Assembly: GCA_963755705.1 (NCBI GenBank)
Contig: CAVWKW010000001.1
Location: 496,001-560,000, forward strand
Direction of reading: 5' to 3'
DNA: 64,000 bases
DNA from: JBARDN01 sp963755705
Lineage (GTDB): Bacteria; Desulfobacterota; Binatia; Binatales; Binataceae
The notes under the pieces are model-generated. The model did not search any database. It was not told the origin of the DNA and saw only the letters and a program-made list of their open reading frames with translations. Below are positions 51,572-59,993 of this stretch, piece after piece; the stretch's first letter is position 1, and every line of letters begins with the position of its first letter. The position numbers were made by a program, and so were the translations under genes.

Positions 51572-53308
51572 ATGCCCCGAATAATCGTCGAGAAAAATGT
51601 TGCCGTGCCGATGCGCGACGGCACTGTCCTGCGCGCCGATCTGTATCGCGCCGACACTTCCGAAAAACTTCCCGTGCTGCTCAACCGCACCCCGTACAAC
51701 AAGGCGATGCCGATGGTCTACGCGATGTCGCTCGACGCGTTTCGTGCTGCCGAGGCCGGCTACAACGTCCTGGTGCAGGATTGCCGCGGCCGCTTCGCCT
51801 CCGACGGCGTCTTCAATTGCTTCACCGACGAAGCGCGCGACGGCTACGACACGATCGAATGGGCGGCGCGCCAGCCGTGGTCCGACGGCAATGTCGGCAC
51901 CTACGGCGCATCATACATGGGCGCAACCCAGTGGCTCGCCGCGACCCAGACCCCGCCGTCGCTGAAGGCGATGGTCCCGTCGATCACCGCGAGCGATTAT
52001 CACGACGGATGGACTTACCAGGGCGGGGCGTTCGCGCTGTTCTTCAACGTATCGTGGACGATGGGCGCGCTTGCGCCGGCGCGGCTGTTGCGCGAACGCG
52101 CAAACAATCCGGAGGCGACGGCGGAACTTATCCGCACCGTCGGATCGATCGACACGATGCTCGAGGCGATGAAGCATCGCCCGCTCGCCGAGTTTCCGAT
52201 GTTTCGCGCCGGAGCGCCGTACTTCTTCGATTGGCTAAAGCATCCGGGGTACGACGACTACTGGCGCGCGCTATCGATCGAAGAGAATCACGCGAAGATA
52301 AACGTGCCCACGCTGAATATCGGCGGATGGTACGACATCTTTCAGGGCGGAACGATTCGCAATTACCTGGGGATGAAATTGCGCGGCGCGACCGACGCAG
52401 CGCGTGCGGGACAGCGGCTCATGATCGGGCCGTGGAACCATGCGGTGCCGTTCGCGAACCTGGTTGGCGCTGTGGATTTCGGCTACCAGACGGGAGCGGT
52501 CTCCGCCGATATGGACGGGCAGCAGTTGCGCTTCTTCGATCGGCATCTGAAGGGGAAGGACGTTTCGCAAGCCTCGAACGTGCGCCTGTTCGTGATGGGA
52601 ATAAATCAGTGGCGCGACGAAACCGAATGGCCGATTCCCGGCACCGAGATGCGCCGCTACTTCCTGCACAGCCGCGGACGCGCAAACTCCGCCGCGGGCG
52701 ACGGCGCGCTCTCGACCGACGCCCCCGGAATCGAGCCGGCCGATTCCTTCCTCTACAATCCGCTCGATCCCGCGCCCACCGCAGGCGGCGGACTGTGCTG
52801 CTATCCTGCTGCGCTCTCCGGCGGCGCATTCGACCAGGCCGCGGTCGAAACGCGCTCTGACGTGCTGGTCTATTCGACTGAGCCGCTCGCCGAAGATCTG
52901 GAAGTGATCGGCCCGATCACGCTCACGCTGTATGCGTCGTCGTCGGCGCCGGACACGGACTTCACCGCGAAGCTGGTTGATCTCGGGCCGTGCGGACTGG
53001 CGAAGAATCTGACTGACGGAATTATCCGCGCGCGCTACCGCGAGTCGCAGTCGGAGGCGAAGCAGCTGACGCCGGGCAAGATCGCGGAGTTCAAGATCGA
53101 TTTGTGGAGCACGGCCAACGTCTTCAAGGCGGGTCATCGGATAAGGCTCGAGGTCAGTTCGTCTAACTATCCGCGTTTCGATCCCAATCCAAACACCGGC
53201 CACGATCTGTTCGCCGACGCCGAGGTGCAACCCGCGATGCAGACGGTCATGCACGATCGCGGATTCGCGTCGCATCTGACGCTGCCGATCGTTCCCTCGC
53301 GCCGATAG
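51572..53308 (+). CDS. CocE/NonD family alpha/beta hydrolase
   Basis: A 578-residue S15-type hydrolase. The N-terminal alpha/beta domain has VPMRDGTVLRADLYRADTSE, VLVQDCRGRFASDGVF and the nucleophile elbow TYGASYMGATQWLAA with Ser in GASYMG. The C-terminal jellyroll has VIGPITLTLYASSSAPDTDF and AGHRIRLEVSSSNYPRFDPN. Members cleave esters such as cocaine, amides or alpha-amino-acid esters. No signal peptide is present. A short gap of 100 bases separates it from the dioxygenase, and the broken eutB begins 26 bases later, all in one direction. Confidence 0.93.
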   Translation: MPRIIVEKNVAVPMRDGTVLRADLYRADTSEKLPVLLNRTPYNKAMPMVYAMSLDAFRAAEAGYNVLVQDCRGRFASDGVFNCFTDEARDGYDTIEWAARQPWSDGNVGTYGASYMGATQWLAATQTPPSLKAMVPSITASDYHDGWTYQGGAFALFFNVSWTMGALAPARLLRERANNPEATAELIRTVGSIDTMLEAMKHRPLAEFPMFRAGAPYFFDWLKHPGYDDYWRALSIEENHAKINVPTLNIGGWYDIFQGGTIRNYLGMKLRGATDAARAGQRLMIGPWNHAVPFANLVGAVDFGYQTGAVSADMDGQQLRFFDRHLKGKDVSQASNVRLFVMGINQWRDETEWPIPGTEMRRYFLHSRGRANSAAGDGALSTDAPGIEPADSFLYNPLDPAPTAGGGLCCYPAALSGGAFDQAAVETRSDVLVYSTEPLAEDLEVIGPITLTLYASSSAPDTDFTAKLVDLGPCGLAKNLTDGIIRARYRESQSEAKQLTPGKIAEFKIDLWSTANVFKAGHRIRLEVSSSNYPRFDPNPNTGHDLFADAEVQPAMQTVMHDRGFASHLTLPIVPSRR

Positions 53309-53334
53309 CGCGTGAGAGAATCGACGCAATTCCG

Positions 53335-54717
53335 ATGAAGCTGACCACGCGCCTTTTCGGGATCACCTACCGCTTCGATTCGGTGCGCGAGGTTCTGGCC
53401 CGCGCCAACGAGGCGCGCTCCGGCGACGAGCTGGCGGGCCTTTCGGCGCGGTCCGAGCGCGAACGCGTCGCGGCCAAGATGGTGCTTGGCCGATCTGACG
53501 CTGAATGATCCTGCGCAACAATCCGGTGGTTCCGTACGAGCGCGACGAGGTGACGCGGGTGATCGACGACAGCCTCGACCGCGCCGAATTCGCGCGCCAC
53601 AAAAATCGCACCGTCAGCGAGCTGCGCGAGTGGCTCCTTGATGACGCCACGTCCGGCGAAGATATCGCGCGCGCCGGACGCGGCTTCACCGGCGAGATCG
53701 CCGCCGCGGTCGCGAAGCTGTCTTCGAGTCTCGATTGCATCACGATTGCCGCGAAGGTCCGCGTCGTCACTCGAGCGCGCACCACGCTCGGGATGCGCGC
53801 GCGGCTCTCGACGCGGCTCCAGCCGAATCATCCGCGCGACGATCTGAAGGGAATCGCCGGTGCGATCTACGAGGGGTTCGCTTACGGATGCGGCGACGCG
53901 CTCATCGGAATCAATCCGTGTATCGACGAGCCCGACAATATCCGCCGCCTGCTCGATCTCACCGCCGACATAATCTCGCGTACCGGCGTTCCCACGCAGA
54001 ACTGCGTGCTCGGCCATATCACGACGCAGATTCGCGCGCTCGAAGCGGGAGCGCCGCTCGACATTCTTTTCCAGAGCCTCGCCGGTACCGAAAAAGCCAA
54101 CGCCGGATTTGGAATCACGCTTAAGATGCTCGACGAAGGCGCCGCCGCCGTGCGCGAGCGCGGAGCGCTCGATGCGCCCAATCTTACGTATTTCGAAACC
54201 GGGCAGGGCTCCGAGCTTTCCGCGGGCGCTCACGAAAACGCCGACCAGGTCACGCTCGAAGCGCGATGCTATGGGCTTGCGCGCCGCTACACTCCGCTGC
54301 TGGTCAACACGGTGGTTGGGATTTATCGGTCCCGAGTATCTGTACGACGCCAAACAGATCGCGCGCGCCGGGCTCGAGGATCACCTGATGGGCAAGCTGC
54401 TCGGCGTGCCGCACGGCGCCGACGCCTGCTACACAAATCACGCGCGTGCCGATCAGAACGATTGCGAAAACCTGGCCGTTCTGCTCGCCGCCGCGGGATG
54501 CAATTATTTCATGGCGCTGCCGATGGGCGACGACGTGATGCTCTCGTATCAGAGCACGAGCTATCACGACGCGGCGGCGCTGCGGCAGGTGCTGAATCTC
54601 CGGCCGGCGCCGGAGTTCGAACGCTGGTGCGAGCATCGCGGAATCCTGTTCGGCGGCCGCCTCACCAAGCGCGCAGGCGACCCGGCGCTGGTGATGGCGA
54701 AGCGGCGGGCCTCATAA
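53335..54717 (+). pseudogene. eutB: Ethanolamine ammonia-lyase large subunit, three frameshifts
   Basis: Four reading-frame segments line up with EutB end to end. 53335 to about 53487 starts MKLTTRLFGITYRFDSVREV. About 53489-53509 encodes ADLTLND. About 53511-54317 encodes LRNNPVVPYERDEVTRVIDD and NYGLARH-like CYGLARRYTPLLVNTVVG. 54319-54717 encodes GFIGPEYLYDAKQIARAGLE and ends GRLTKRAGDPALVMAKRRAS. One extra base lies at each of about 53487, 53510 and 54318-54320. EutB with EutC is an adenosylcobalamin enzyme that splits ethanolamine to acetaldehyde and ammonia. Residues in every segment are still well conserved. Confidence 0.85.
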
Positions 54718-54718
54718 C

Positions 54719-55503
54719 GTGGCGCGGAAGGATCGCGGCCGCAAAACCTCGACCGATGATTTCGCAGCGATGCGCCGCGCAACTCCCGCGCGTCTTGGCG
54801 TTGGCCGCGCGGGCCCTCGCTACACGACCTCTGCGATGCTCGCGCTGCGCGCCGATCATGCGCGCGCGGTGGACGCGGTGCGAATCGAAGTGCCGCGTGA
54901 TTGGACCTGCGCGCAACGCGATGCCGGAACTAAAAACCCGCGCGCCCGACCGCGAGACTTATCTGCTCCGGCCCGAGCTTGGGCGAATGCTCGCGGAGGA
55001 CGACGCCGAGCGCCTGGCGCAGCGCTACGCTCGCCGCTTACGAGTACCCGGCGGCAGAGCGCGCAAAACCCTCGCTCGTGATTCTGGTCGGTGACGGACT
55101 CTCGTCGGCCGCGGTGCAGACGCATGCGTCGGCGATTGTGCGCTTGCTCAAAGCAAAACTCTCCGCGCGCTTTCGCGTCGCCGGAACTTTCTTTATCCGC
55201 AACGCGCGCGTGCGGGTCGAGGATCATGTCGGCGAGATTCTGCGATCCGATCTGGTGTGCATGATTATCGGCGAGCGCCCCGGGCTTGCGACCGCCGAGA
55301 GCCTGAGCGCCTACGTGATCTGGCGTCCGCGCCTGGCTTCGCTCGAACCCGATCGCACCGTGATATCGAACATTCATCCGGGCGGACTGATTATTGCCTC
55401 GGCGGCGGAAAAAATCGCACGCTTGTGTGCCGACGCCGCCGCGCATCAATCGAGTGGCACCGCGCTCGCGATGAGTCTGGCTCGATCGCATCGTACCAAC
55501 TAG
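54719..55503 (+). pseudogene. eutC: Ethanolamine ammonia-lyase small subunit, two frameshifts
   Basis: Three frames together form EutC. 54719 to about 54916 has TPARLGVGRAGPRYTTSAML and VRIEVPRDWTCAQ. 54918 to about 55028 has RETYLLRPELGRMLAEDDAE. 55030-55503 has VILVGDGLSSAAVQTHASAI, VEDHVGEILRSDLVCMIIGE, RPGLATAESLSAYVIW and ISNIHPGGLIIASAAEKIAR. An extra base lies near 54917 and near 55026-55029. EutC carries part of the cobalamin-binding site. It starts one base after the eutB stop. If the frameshifts are real, ethanolamine use is lost here. Confidence 0.85.
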
Positions 55504-55527
55504 GCTGATCGTTAAGAGGAACCGCTG

Positions 55528-55941
55528 ATGTCCGATCACGACGCCGTGCTCGCCGCGAACCGCGCCTTCTATGACGCGTTCGAGAGCCTTGATGCCGAGC
55601 AGATGGAAGCGCTATGGCTGCGCGACCAGCGGATTGTTTGTATCCATCCGGGATGGCGCAAGCTTTCGGGATGGGGTCCGATCATGGCGAGCTGGGAGCG
55701 GATCTTCGACAGCGCCTTCGAAATGAAATTCGAGCTCGGCGAGCTCGACGTGATGATCAGCGGCGACCTTGCGGTGGTGGTGGTCGAAGAAGAGCTGACG
55801 CAGCGCGGCTACGACGGCGTCTCGCGCTCGCAAGTGCTCGCGACCAACGTCTTCGAACGCGCAGGCGCGAAATGGTTCATGATCCTGCATCACGGCTCGC
55901 CAGTAATCGCGCCACCAAACGACGATCCTCCGTTGCAGTAG
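55528..55941 (+). CDS. SnoaL-like (NTF2-fold) protein
   Basis: A 137-residue protein of the DUF4440/SnoaL-like group: AVLAANRAFYDAFESLDAEQ, WLRDQRIVCIHPGWRKLSGW and IMASWERIFDSAFEMKFELG, closing with SQVLATNVFERAGAKWFMIL. HHGSP near the end is typical of the group. These proteins may be isomerases or binding proteins, so the role is open. Its start has AAGAGGA upstream and lies 24 bases after eutC, in the same direction, so it may belong to the eut unit. Confidence 0.87.
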   Translation: MSDHDAVLAANRAFYDAFESLDAEQMEALWLRDQRIVCIHPGWRKLSGWGPIMASWERIFDSAFEMKFELGELDVMISGDLAVVVVEEELTQRGYDGVSRSQVLATNVFERAGAKWFMILHHGSPVIAPPNDDPPLQ

Positions 55942-55974
55942 TGAAGCGGTGGCAATTGTACAGACCGTACAGAA

Positions 55975-56399
55975 ATCCCTCTCCCTGACCAGGGAGAGGG
56001 ATCAAGGGAGAGGGTCGGTGGCATCAGGAGGCAAGCACAAACGAGCATTACCACTCGTGCACCAGCGCGCCCGCCGATTGCGCCGTGAGCAAACTGACGC
56101 GGAAATCAAACTCTGGAACCGAATCCGCGCCCGCCGGCTGAACGGCTTCCATTTCCGGCGCCAATTTCCGATTGGTAATTTCATCGCTGACTTTTGCTGC
56201 CATGAATCGCGGCTGGTGGTTGAGCTGGATGGAAGTCAGCACGTCGAACGTGCTTCATATGATGCCTGGCGCACGCGCCTGATCGCCGAGCGCGGTTATC
56301 GAGTGATTAGCTTACGAATATCGAGAGCGTAATCGAGGCTCTACTCACTGCGCTGGAAGAGACCTCTCCCTTCACCCTCTCCTTGGACAAGGAGAGGGT
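55975..56399. mobile_element. Second DUF559 cassette flanked by CCCTCTCC hairpins
   Basis: Left hairpin 55975-56002 has 12-bp perfect arms (ATCCCTCTCCCT and complement) and right hairpin 56374-56399 has 11-bp arms (ACCCTCTCCTT and complement). Between them a further inverted pair, AAGGGAGAGGG near 56004-56014 and CCTCTCCCTT near 56363-56372, encloses a DUF559 gene. The plan repeats that at 38366-38908, with diverged sequences. The enclosed gene has a damaged 3' end. Confidence 0.55.
56018..56332 (+). pseudogene. DUF559-domain protein with frameshifted C-terminus
   Basis: About 104 residues match DUF559: RARRLRREQTDAEIKLWNRI, LNGFHFRRQFPIGNFIADFC and SRLVVELDGSQHVERASYD, the same D...ExD nuclease core as the copy at 38426. 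After GYRVIS the frame breaks; another frame just downstream encodes TNIESVIEALLTALEE, the expected family end, while the RFWN segment is missing. The start is uncertain; the GTG at 56018 follows GGAGAGGG. The gene is probably inactive or altered at its C-terminus. It lies inside a hairpin-flanked cassette. Confidence 0.75.
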
Positions 56400-56427
56400 A
56401 TAAGAAAGGGACAGGGAGAGAACCACG

Positions 56428-57303
56428 ATGCTGAAACGAGTCGATCGAGTCCAGATTGCGGTTGCGAATCTTGATGCGGCGGAGAAGATCGCCGCCGATA
56501 CATTCGGCGCCGAGGTGCTGCGACGCGATACTGCCGAGCCGCTGGGCGCGCGGCGCTCGACGATGCAGGCGGGCTCGAGCCTGCTCGAGCTGCTCGCGCC
56601 GGCGGGCGCCGGACCGGTGAAGGACTTCGTCGACCGATGGACCAGCGGACTCTTTGGTGTGGGCTTTTCCGTCGCGGATCTCGATGCCGCGGCGCGTCAT
56701 CTGCAGGTCGGAGGAATCAAAGGCACTCGTGACGCGGAACAGCTCTATGTCGATCCAGCGGCCTCAGGTTTCGGGATGCGAGTGGTGCTGAGCACGCATC
56801 ACGAACGCGCGCCGGTCGGCGCGATCAAGTGGATCTATGAGACCACCAACGTGGTCGGCGATTGGCGCGCGGCCTCGGCGCGCTACACGCAGATGTTCCG
56901 GCTCAATCCGGCGATCTTCGTTCCGATCGAGAGCAAGGAGTTCGGATACACCGGCACACTCACGATGTTCGACGCGCCCGCGCGCCTGGATCGGATCGAG
57001 ATTTCGCAGATTATCAATCCGGCGGGCGCGATGGGGCGCTTTCATCAAAAGCGCGGCGACTCTCTGTATATGTTCTTCGTCGAGACCGACGACGCCGACG
57101 CGATAGCCAAGCGCCTTGAGTCGCGCGGCGCGCGTTTCGCGGGGCATACCCGCGACGAAGCGGGTCTGGCGGAGCTGTTCATCCATCCGAGCGCGTTTCT
57201 CGGCGTGCTGGTCGGAGTCAGCCGCACCGAGCACGCATGGACCTGGTCCGGCGACCTCGCCCGCGCCCGCCGTGCCGCTGCCGCGCGCGCCGCGCGCCGG
57301 TGA
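56428..57303 (+). CDS. Two-domain VOC (glyoxalase-fold) protein
   Basis: A 291-residue protein with two vicinal-oxygen-chelate domains. The first, residues 1-120, starts KRVDRVQIAVANLDAAEKIA and has SSLLELLAPAGAGPVKDFVD. The second, about 130-265, has KWIYETTNVVGDWRAASARY, LDRIEISQIINPAGAMGRFH and AELFIHPSAFLGVLVGVS. A basic Ala/Arg tail ends it. Such proteins are metal-dependent dioxygenases, epimerases or glyoxalases, or binding proteins. The metal-ligand triad is not certain by eye. ATG at 56428 with GGGAGAG upstream. Confidence 0.82.
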   Translation: MLKRVDRVQIAVANLDAAEKIAADTFGAEVLRRDTAEPLGARRSTMQAGSSLLELLAPAGAGPVKDFVDRWTSGLFGVGFSVADLDAAARHLQVGGIKGTRDAEQLYVDPAASGFGMRVVLSTHHERAPVGAIKWIYETTNVVGDWRAASARYTQMFRLNPAIFVPIESKEFGYTGTLTMFDAPARLDRIEISQIINPAGAMGRFHQKRGDSLYMFFVETDDADAIAKRLESRGARFAGHTRDEAGLAELFIHPSAFLGVLVGVSRTEHAWTWSGDLARARRAAAARAARR

Positions 57304-57336
57304 TGGCGCAGTGGCGCCAACGCGGACCGGATGTTA

Positions 57337-57355
57337 TCCTTACCGTCGGTAAGGA
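57337..57355. promoter_or_regulatory. Perfect palindrome, likely VapB operator
   Basis: TCCTTACCGTCGGTAAGGA is a perfect 19-base palindrome around a central T, ending right before the antitoxin start codons and containing their AAGGA Shine-Dalgarno. AbrB-type antitoxins with PIN toxins bind such palindromes to repress their operon. Confidence 0.6.
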
Positions 57356-57358
57356 ATG

Positions 57359-57628
57359 ATGAAAGCACCGATCGAAGCTGCTTCTACCCTCACCCGCAAG
57401 GGTCAGACGACGATTCCGCAGGAGATTCGCAAACGCCTGAAACTCAGGCCGGGCGACCGAATCGTCTATCGCGTGGCGCGCGACGGACAGGTAATCCTGA
57501 CTCCGAGAAAGAGGGGCGATATCAAACGCCTCTATGGTCTGCTCGCACCTGTCAGTCGGCGAGCGACCATTGACGAAATGAATGCCTCGATCGCTGACGC
57601 GGTCAGCGATCGGGTGCTCCGGCGGTGA
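57359..57628 (+). CDS. vapB: AbrB/SpoVT-type antitoxin of a VapBC module
   Basis: An 89-residue protein with an N-terminal swapped-hairpin AbrB domain: STLTRKGQTTIPQEIRKRLK and LRPGDRIVYRVARDGQVILT. The C-terminal half (KRLYGLLAPVSRRATIDEMN) is the toxin-wrapping tail. Two adjacent ATGs (57356 and 57359) could start it. A perfect palindrome lies right upstream. The stop overlaps the toxin start by four bases, typical of translationally coupled modules. Confidence 0.9.
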   Translation: MKAPIEAASTLTRKGQTTIPQEIRKRLKLRPGDRIVYRVARDGQVILTPRKRGDIKRLYGLLAPVSRRATIDEMNASIADAVSDRVLRR

Positions 57629-58020
57629 AAGGGCTCGATACGAATTTACTGGTGCGCTACCTGGTACGCGACGACCCAGCTCAGTCAGCGGCAGCGCGCC
57701 GATTCATATTTCAGAACTGCACTCCGCAGGAACCCGGTTTCATAAACCGGATCGTGGTTTGCGAGTTGGTCTGGGTTTTGGAGAGCCGGTACAGGCTCGC
57801 GCGAGCGCAGATCGTGGAAGCTCTATCGGAACTACTCGAAGCCGAGCAACTTTTGTTCGAAAACGAAGATGACCTCCGCGCCGCTGTTGCGCAGTACCGC
57901 GAAGGCTCGGACCTCGCCGACAGCCTGCTCGCGGCAGTAAACCGGCGCGCGGGATGCGATTACACGGCCACCTTCGATCGAAAGGCGGGCCGGCTCGAGG
58001 GCTTCCGCGTGTTGCGCTGA
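57625..58020 (+). CDS. vapC: PIN-domain toxin VapC
   Basis: A 131-residue PIN-domain ribonuclease. The acidic metal ligands appear in KGLDTNLLVRYLVRDD (first Asp), NRIVVCELVWVLESRYRL (Glu), EGSDLADSLLAAVNRRAGCD and TATFDRKAGRLEGF. VapC toxins cleave tRNA or rRNA when freed from VapB. The GTG start overlaps the antitoxin stop (GTGA). An intrinsic terminator of the opposite strand lies just downstream, so this module converges with the sat gene. Confidence 0.92.
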   Translation: MKGLDTNLLVRYLVRDDPAQSAAARRFIFQNCTPQEPGFINRIVVCELVWVLESRYRLARAQIVEALSELLEAEQLLFENEDDLRAAVAQYREGSDLADSLLAAVNRRAGCDYTATFDRKAGRLEGFRVLR

Positions 58021-58039
58021 GTCCTTTCAAATTGAATCG

Positions 58040-58069
58040 AAAAAAGACGGGCGGCCGTGATGACCGCCC
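58040..58069 (-). terminator. Intrinsic terminator after sat
   Basis: Read on the minus strand, GGGCGG and CCGCCC form a 6-bp stem with a nine-base loop, followed by GTC and six T residues (the A-run at 58040-58045 on the plus strand). It lies about 30 bases after the sat stop. Confidence 0.75.
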
Positions 58070-58099
58070 ATTTGAGCAAACTCGTTGAAACCGCGGGCG

Positions 58100-59275
58100 C
58101 TACTTTGATTCACGCATTGCTTTGATCAGGATTGCCGCCAGCTCGGGTCGGGTGAACTCCGGCGGCGGGGCCTGACCGGCGCGGAGCATCTCGCGCACTT
58201 TGGTGCCCGACAGGATCAGCCGGTCGGCGTCGGTATGCGGACAGGTCTTGAACGAGGCCATCCCGTTGCACTTGGTGCAGTAGAAACTGTTCTCGAACGT
58301 CAGCGGCGTGATGCCCATCTCTTCCGGCGCGAAGCGCGAGAAGATCTTCTGCGCGTCGTAGGTGCCATAGTAGCTGCCCACGCCGGCATGGTCGCGCCCG
58401 ACGATGAAATGAGTGCATCCGTAGTTGCGCCGGATGATCGCGTGCAGGATCGCCTCGCGCGGGCCGCCGTAGCGCATATGCGCCGGCATCACCGACAGCA
58501 TCGCCCGGTCCTTCGGATAGTAGAGTTCTAGCAACACTTTGTAGGTTTCCATCCGCACCGCGGCGGGAACGTCGTCGCCCTTGGTCTCGCCGACCAGCGG
58601 ATGCAGCAGCAGGCCGTCGCAGACTTCGAGCGCGGCTTTCTGGATATACTCATGCGCGCGATGAGTGGGGTTACGGGTCTGGAACGCGACGATTTTTTTC
58701 CATCCACGCTCGCGGAACGCGGCGCGCGTCTCGCGCGGCTCGAGCCGGTATTCCATGAAGGTGCGGCCCGGGATGTCGTCGATAAGGATCACGCGCCCGG
58801 CGAGGCAATACGGCGGCATCGAGGTGACGTTCTTCGCGCCCGGATGAGCGTCTTCGGCGGTTCCGAAAACCGCCTCGGCTTCGCGCTTGCGATCGACCTT
58901 GTAGATTTCCGCGAGCTTCAGGATCGCGAGCGGTTTTCCGGCATCGGTTGCCAGAGCGATATCGGAGCCGACCTTGTGCGAATGCGCCGCCGCCTCATCC
59001 ACCGCGAGCGTGATCGGAATCGACCACGGCGTGCCGGACGCAAGCCGCAGCTCGTCGCGGCTACGAGTGTAGTCGGCTTCGCCCATGAATCCGGTCAGCG
59101 GAGAGAACGCGCCCGAGGCGAGCATCTCCAGGTCCGAGATGTCGCGCGCGGTCAGAGTCACAACCGGCAGCGACGCGGCGTGAGTGCGCAGCGCAGCGCG
59201 CTCGGCCGCCGGCGCCTTCAGGTCAACCAGCTCGCCGCCGCCGTGCGCGGAGATAGCGTCGTCGCGCACGCTCAT
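58100..59275 (-). CDS. sat: Sulfate adenylyltransferase (Sat type)
   Basis: A 391-residue ATP sulfurylase that makes adenosine 5'-phosphosulfate from ATP and sulfate. The nucleotide motifs are VAFQTRNPTHRAHEYIQ (QxRNPxHxxH) and IVGRDHAGVGSYYGTYDAQK. FENSFYCTKCNGMASFKTCP-H holds three cysteines and a His that form the zinc-site type of this subfamily, followed by SGTKVREMLRAG. The frame is open upstream, but the ATG at 59275 overlaps the cysC stop by four bases and gives the family start. The cluster with cysC and the sulfate-type transporter fits assimilation; no aprAB or dsr gene is visible. Confidence 0.95.
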   Translation of the reverse strand: MSVRDDAISAHGGGELVDLKAPAAERAALRTHAASLPVVTLTARDISDLEMLASGAFSPLTGFMGEADYTRSRDELRLASGTPWSIPITLAVDEAAAHSHKVGSDIALATDAGKPLAILKLAEIYKVDRKREAEAVFGTAEDAHPGAKNVTSMPPYCLAGRVILIDDIPGRTFMEYRLEPRETRAAFRERGWKKIVAFQTRNPTHRAHEYIQKAALEVCDGLLLHPLVGETKGDDVPAAVRMETYKVLLELYYPKDRAMLSVMPAHMRYGGPREAILHAIIRRNYGCTHFIVGRDHAGVGSYYGTYDAQKIFSRFAPEEMGITPLTFENSFYCTKCNGMASFKTCPHTDADRLILSGTKVREMLRAGQAPPPEFTRPELAAILIKAMRESK

Positions 59276-59853
59276 CGCGAGCCTCCAGCAGACACTTTGC
59301 GCGACGCGGTTTCGGTTGCGCTGTGCCGGGGAATGAAGTTCCCCTCCTCGAGGGTCGCGAGCAGCTTCTTTAGACTGTGCTCGGCTTTTTCCGCGCTGCT
59401 GTCGATCATCAGTTCGGGAGTGACGGGCTCTTCGTACGGATCGGACACGCCGGTGAACGACTTGATCTCGCCGGCCAGCGCCTTCTTGTAGAGTCCCTTT
59501 ACGTCGCGCTCGACCAGAGTTTCGAGCGGGCACTTCATGAATACTTCGAAGAACTTCGTGTGCAGCTTGCGCACTTCGTCGCGCACGTCTCGATAGGGCG
59601 AGATGGCGGCCGAGATCGCGATCACGCCATTGCGCGCGAGCAGATTGCAGACGTAGCCGATGCGCCGAATATTGATGTCGCGGTCTTCTTTTGAGAACCC
59701 AAGACCCTTCGACAAATTAGTGCGGACCTCGTCACCGTCGAGAATTTCGACGCGATGACCGCGGCGGCGGAGCTCGTCCGCGACCAGATTCGCCAGAGTT
59801 GACTTACCTGCCCCGGAAAGTCCCGTAAACCATAGGGTAAAGCCCTGATCCAT
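59272..59853 (-). CDS. cysC: Adenylylsulfate kinase
   Basis: A 193-residue APS kinase. The P-loop GLSGAGKS is at residues 11-18. EILDGDEVRTNLSKGLGFSK and EDRDINIRRIGYVCNLLARN bind APS, and the lid region contains VKGLYKKALAGEIKSFTGVS. It phosphorylates APS at the 3' position to PAPS, the donor for sulfonation or reduction. It overlaps sat by four bases. A 140-base gap separates it from the DASS transporter gene upstream on the same strand. The C-terminal 25 residues form a polar extension. Confidence 0.96.
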   Translation of the reverse strand: MDQGFTLWFTGLSGAGKSTLANLVADELRRRGHRVEILDGDEVRTNLSKGLGFSKEDRDINIRRIGYVCNLLARNGVIAISAAISPYRDVRDEVRKLHTKFFEVFMKCPLETLVERDVKGLYKKALAGEIKSFTGVSDPYEEPVTPELMIDSSAEKAEHSLKKLLATLEEGNFIPRHSATETASRKVSAGGSR

Positions 59854-59993
59854 GATGCTTTTATCTGATGCTCCTGAAATAGATTACTTTGTATGCCCGA
59901 TAAGTTATCTAATTTCCACTGATTACTCAAGACAAGCCCGAATTCCGCTTCAAAGAAAGTTTCATCAAAAATAATGCTGCAAAATCAGGTACT

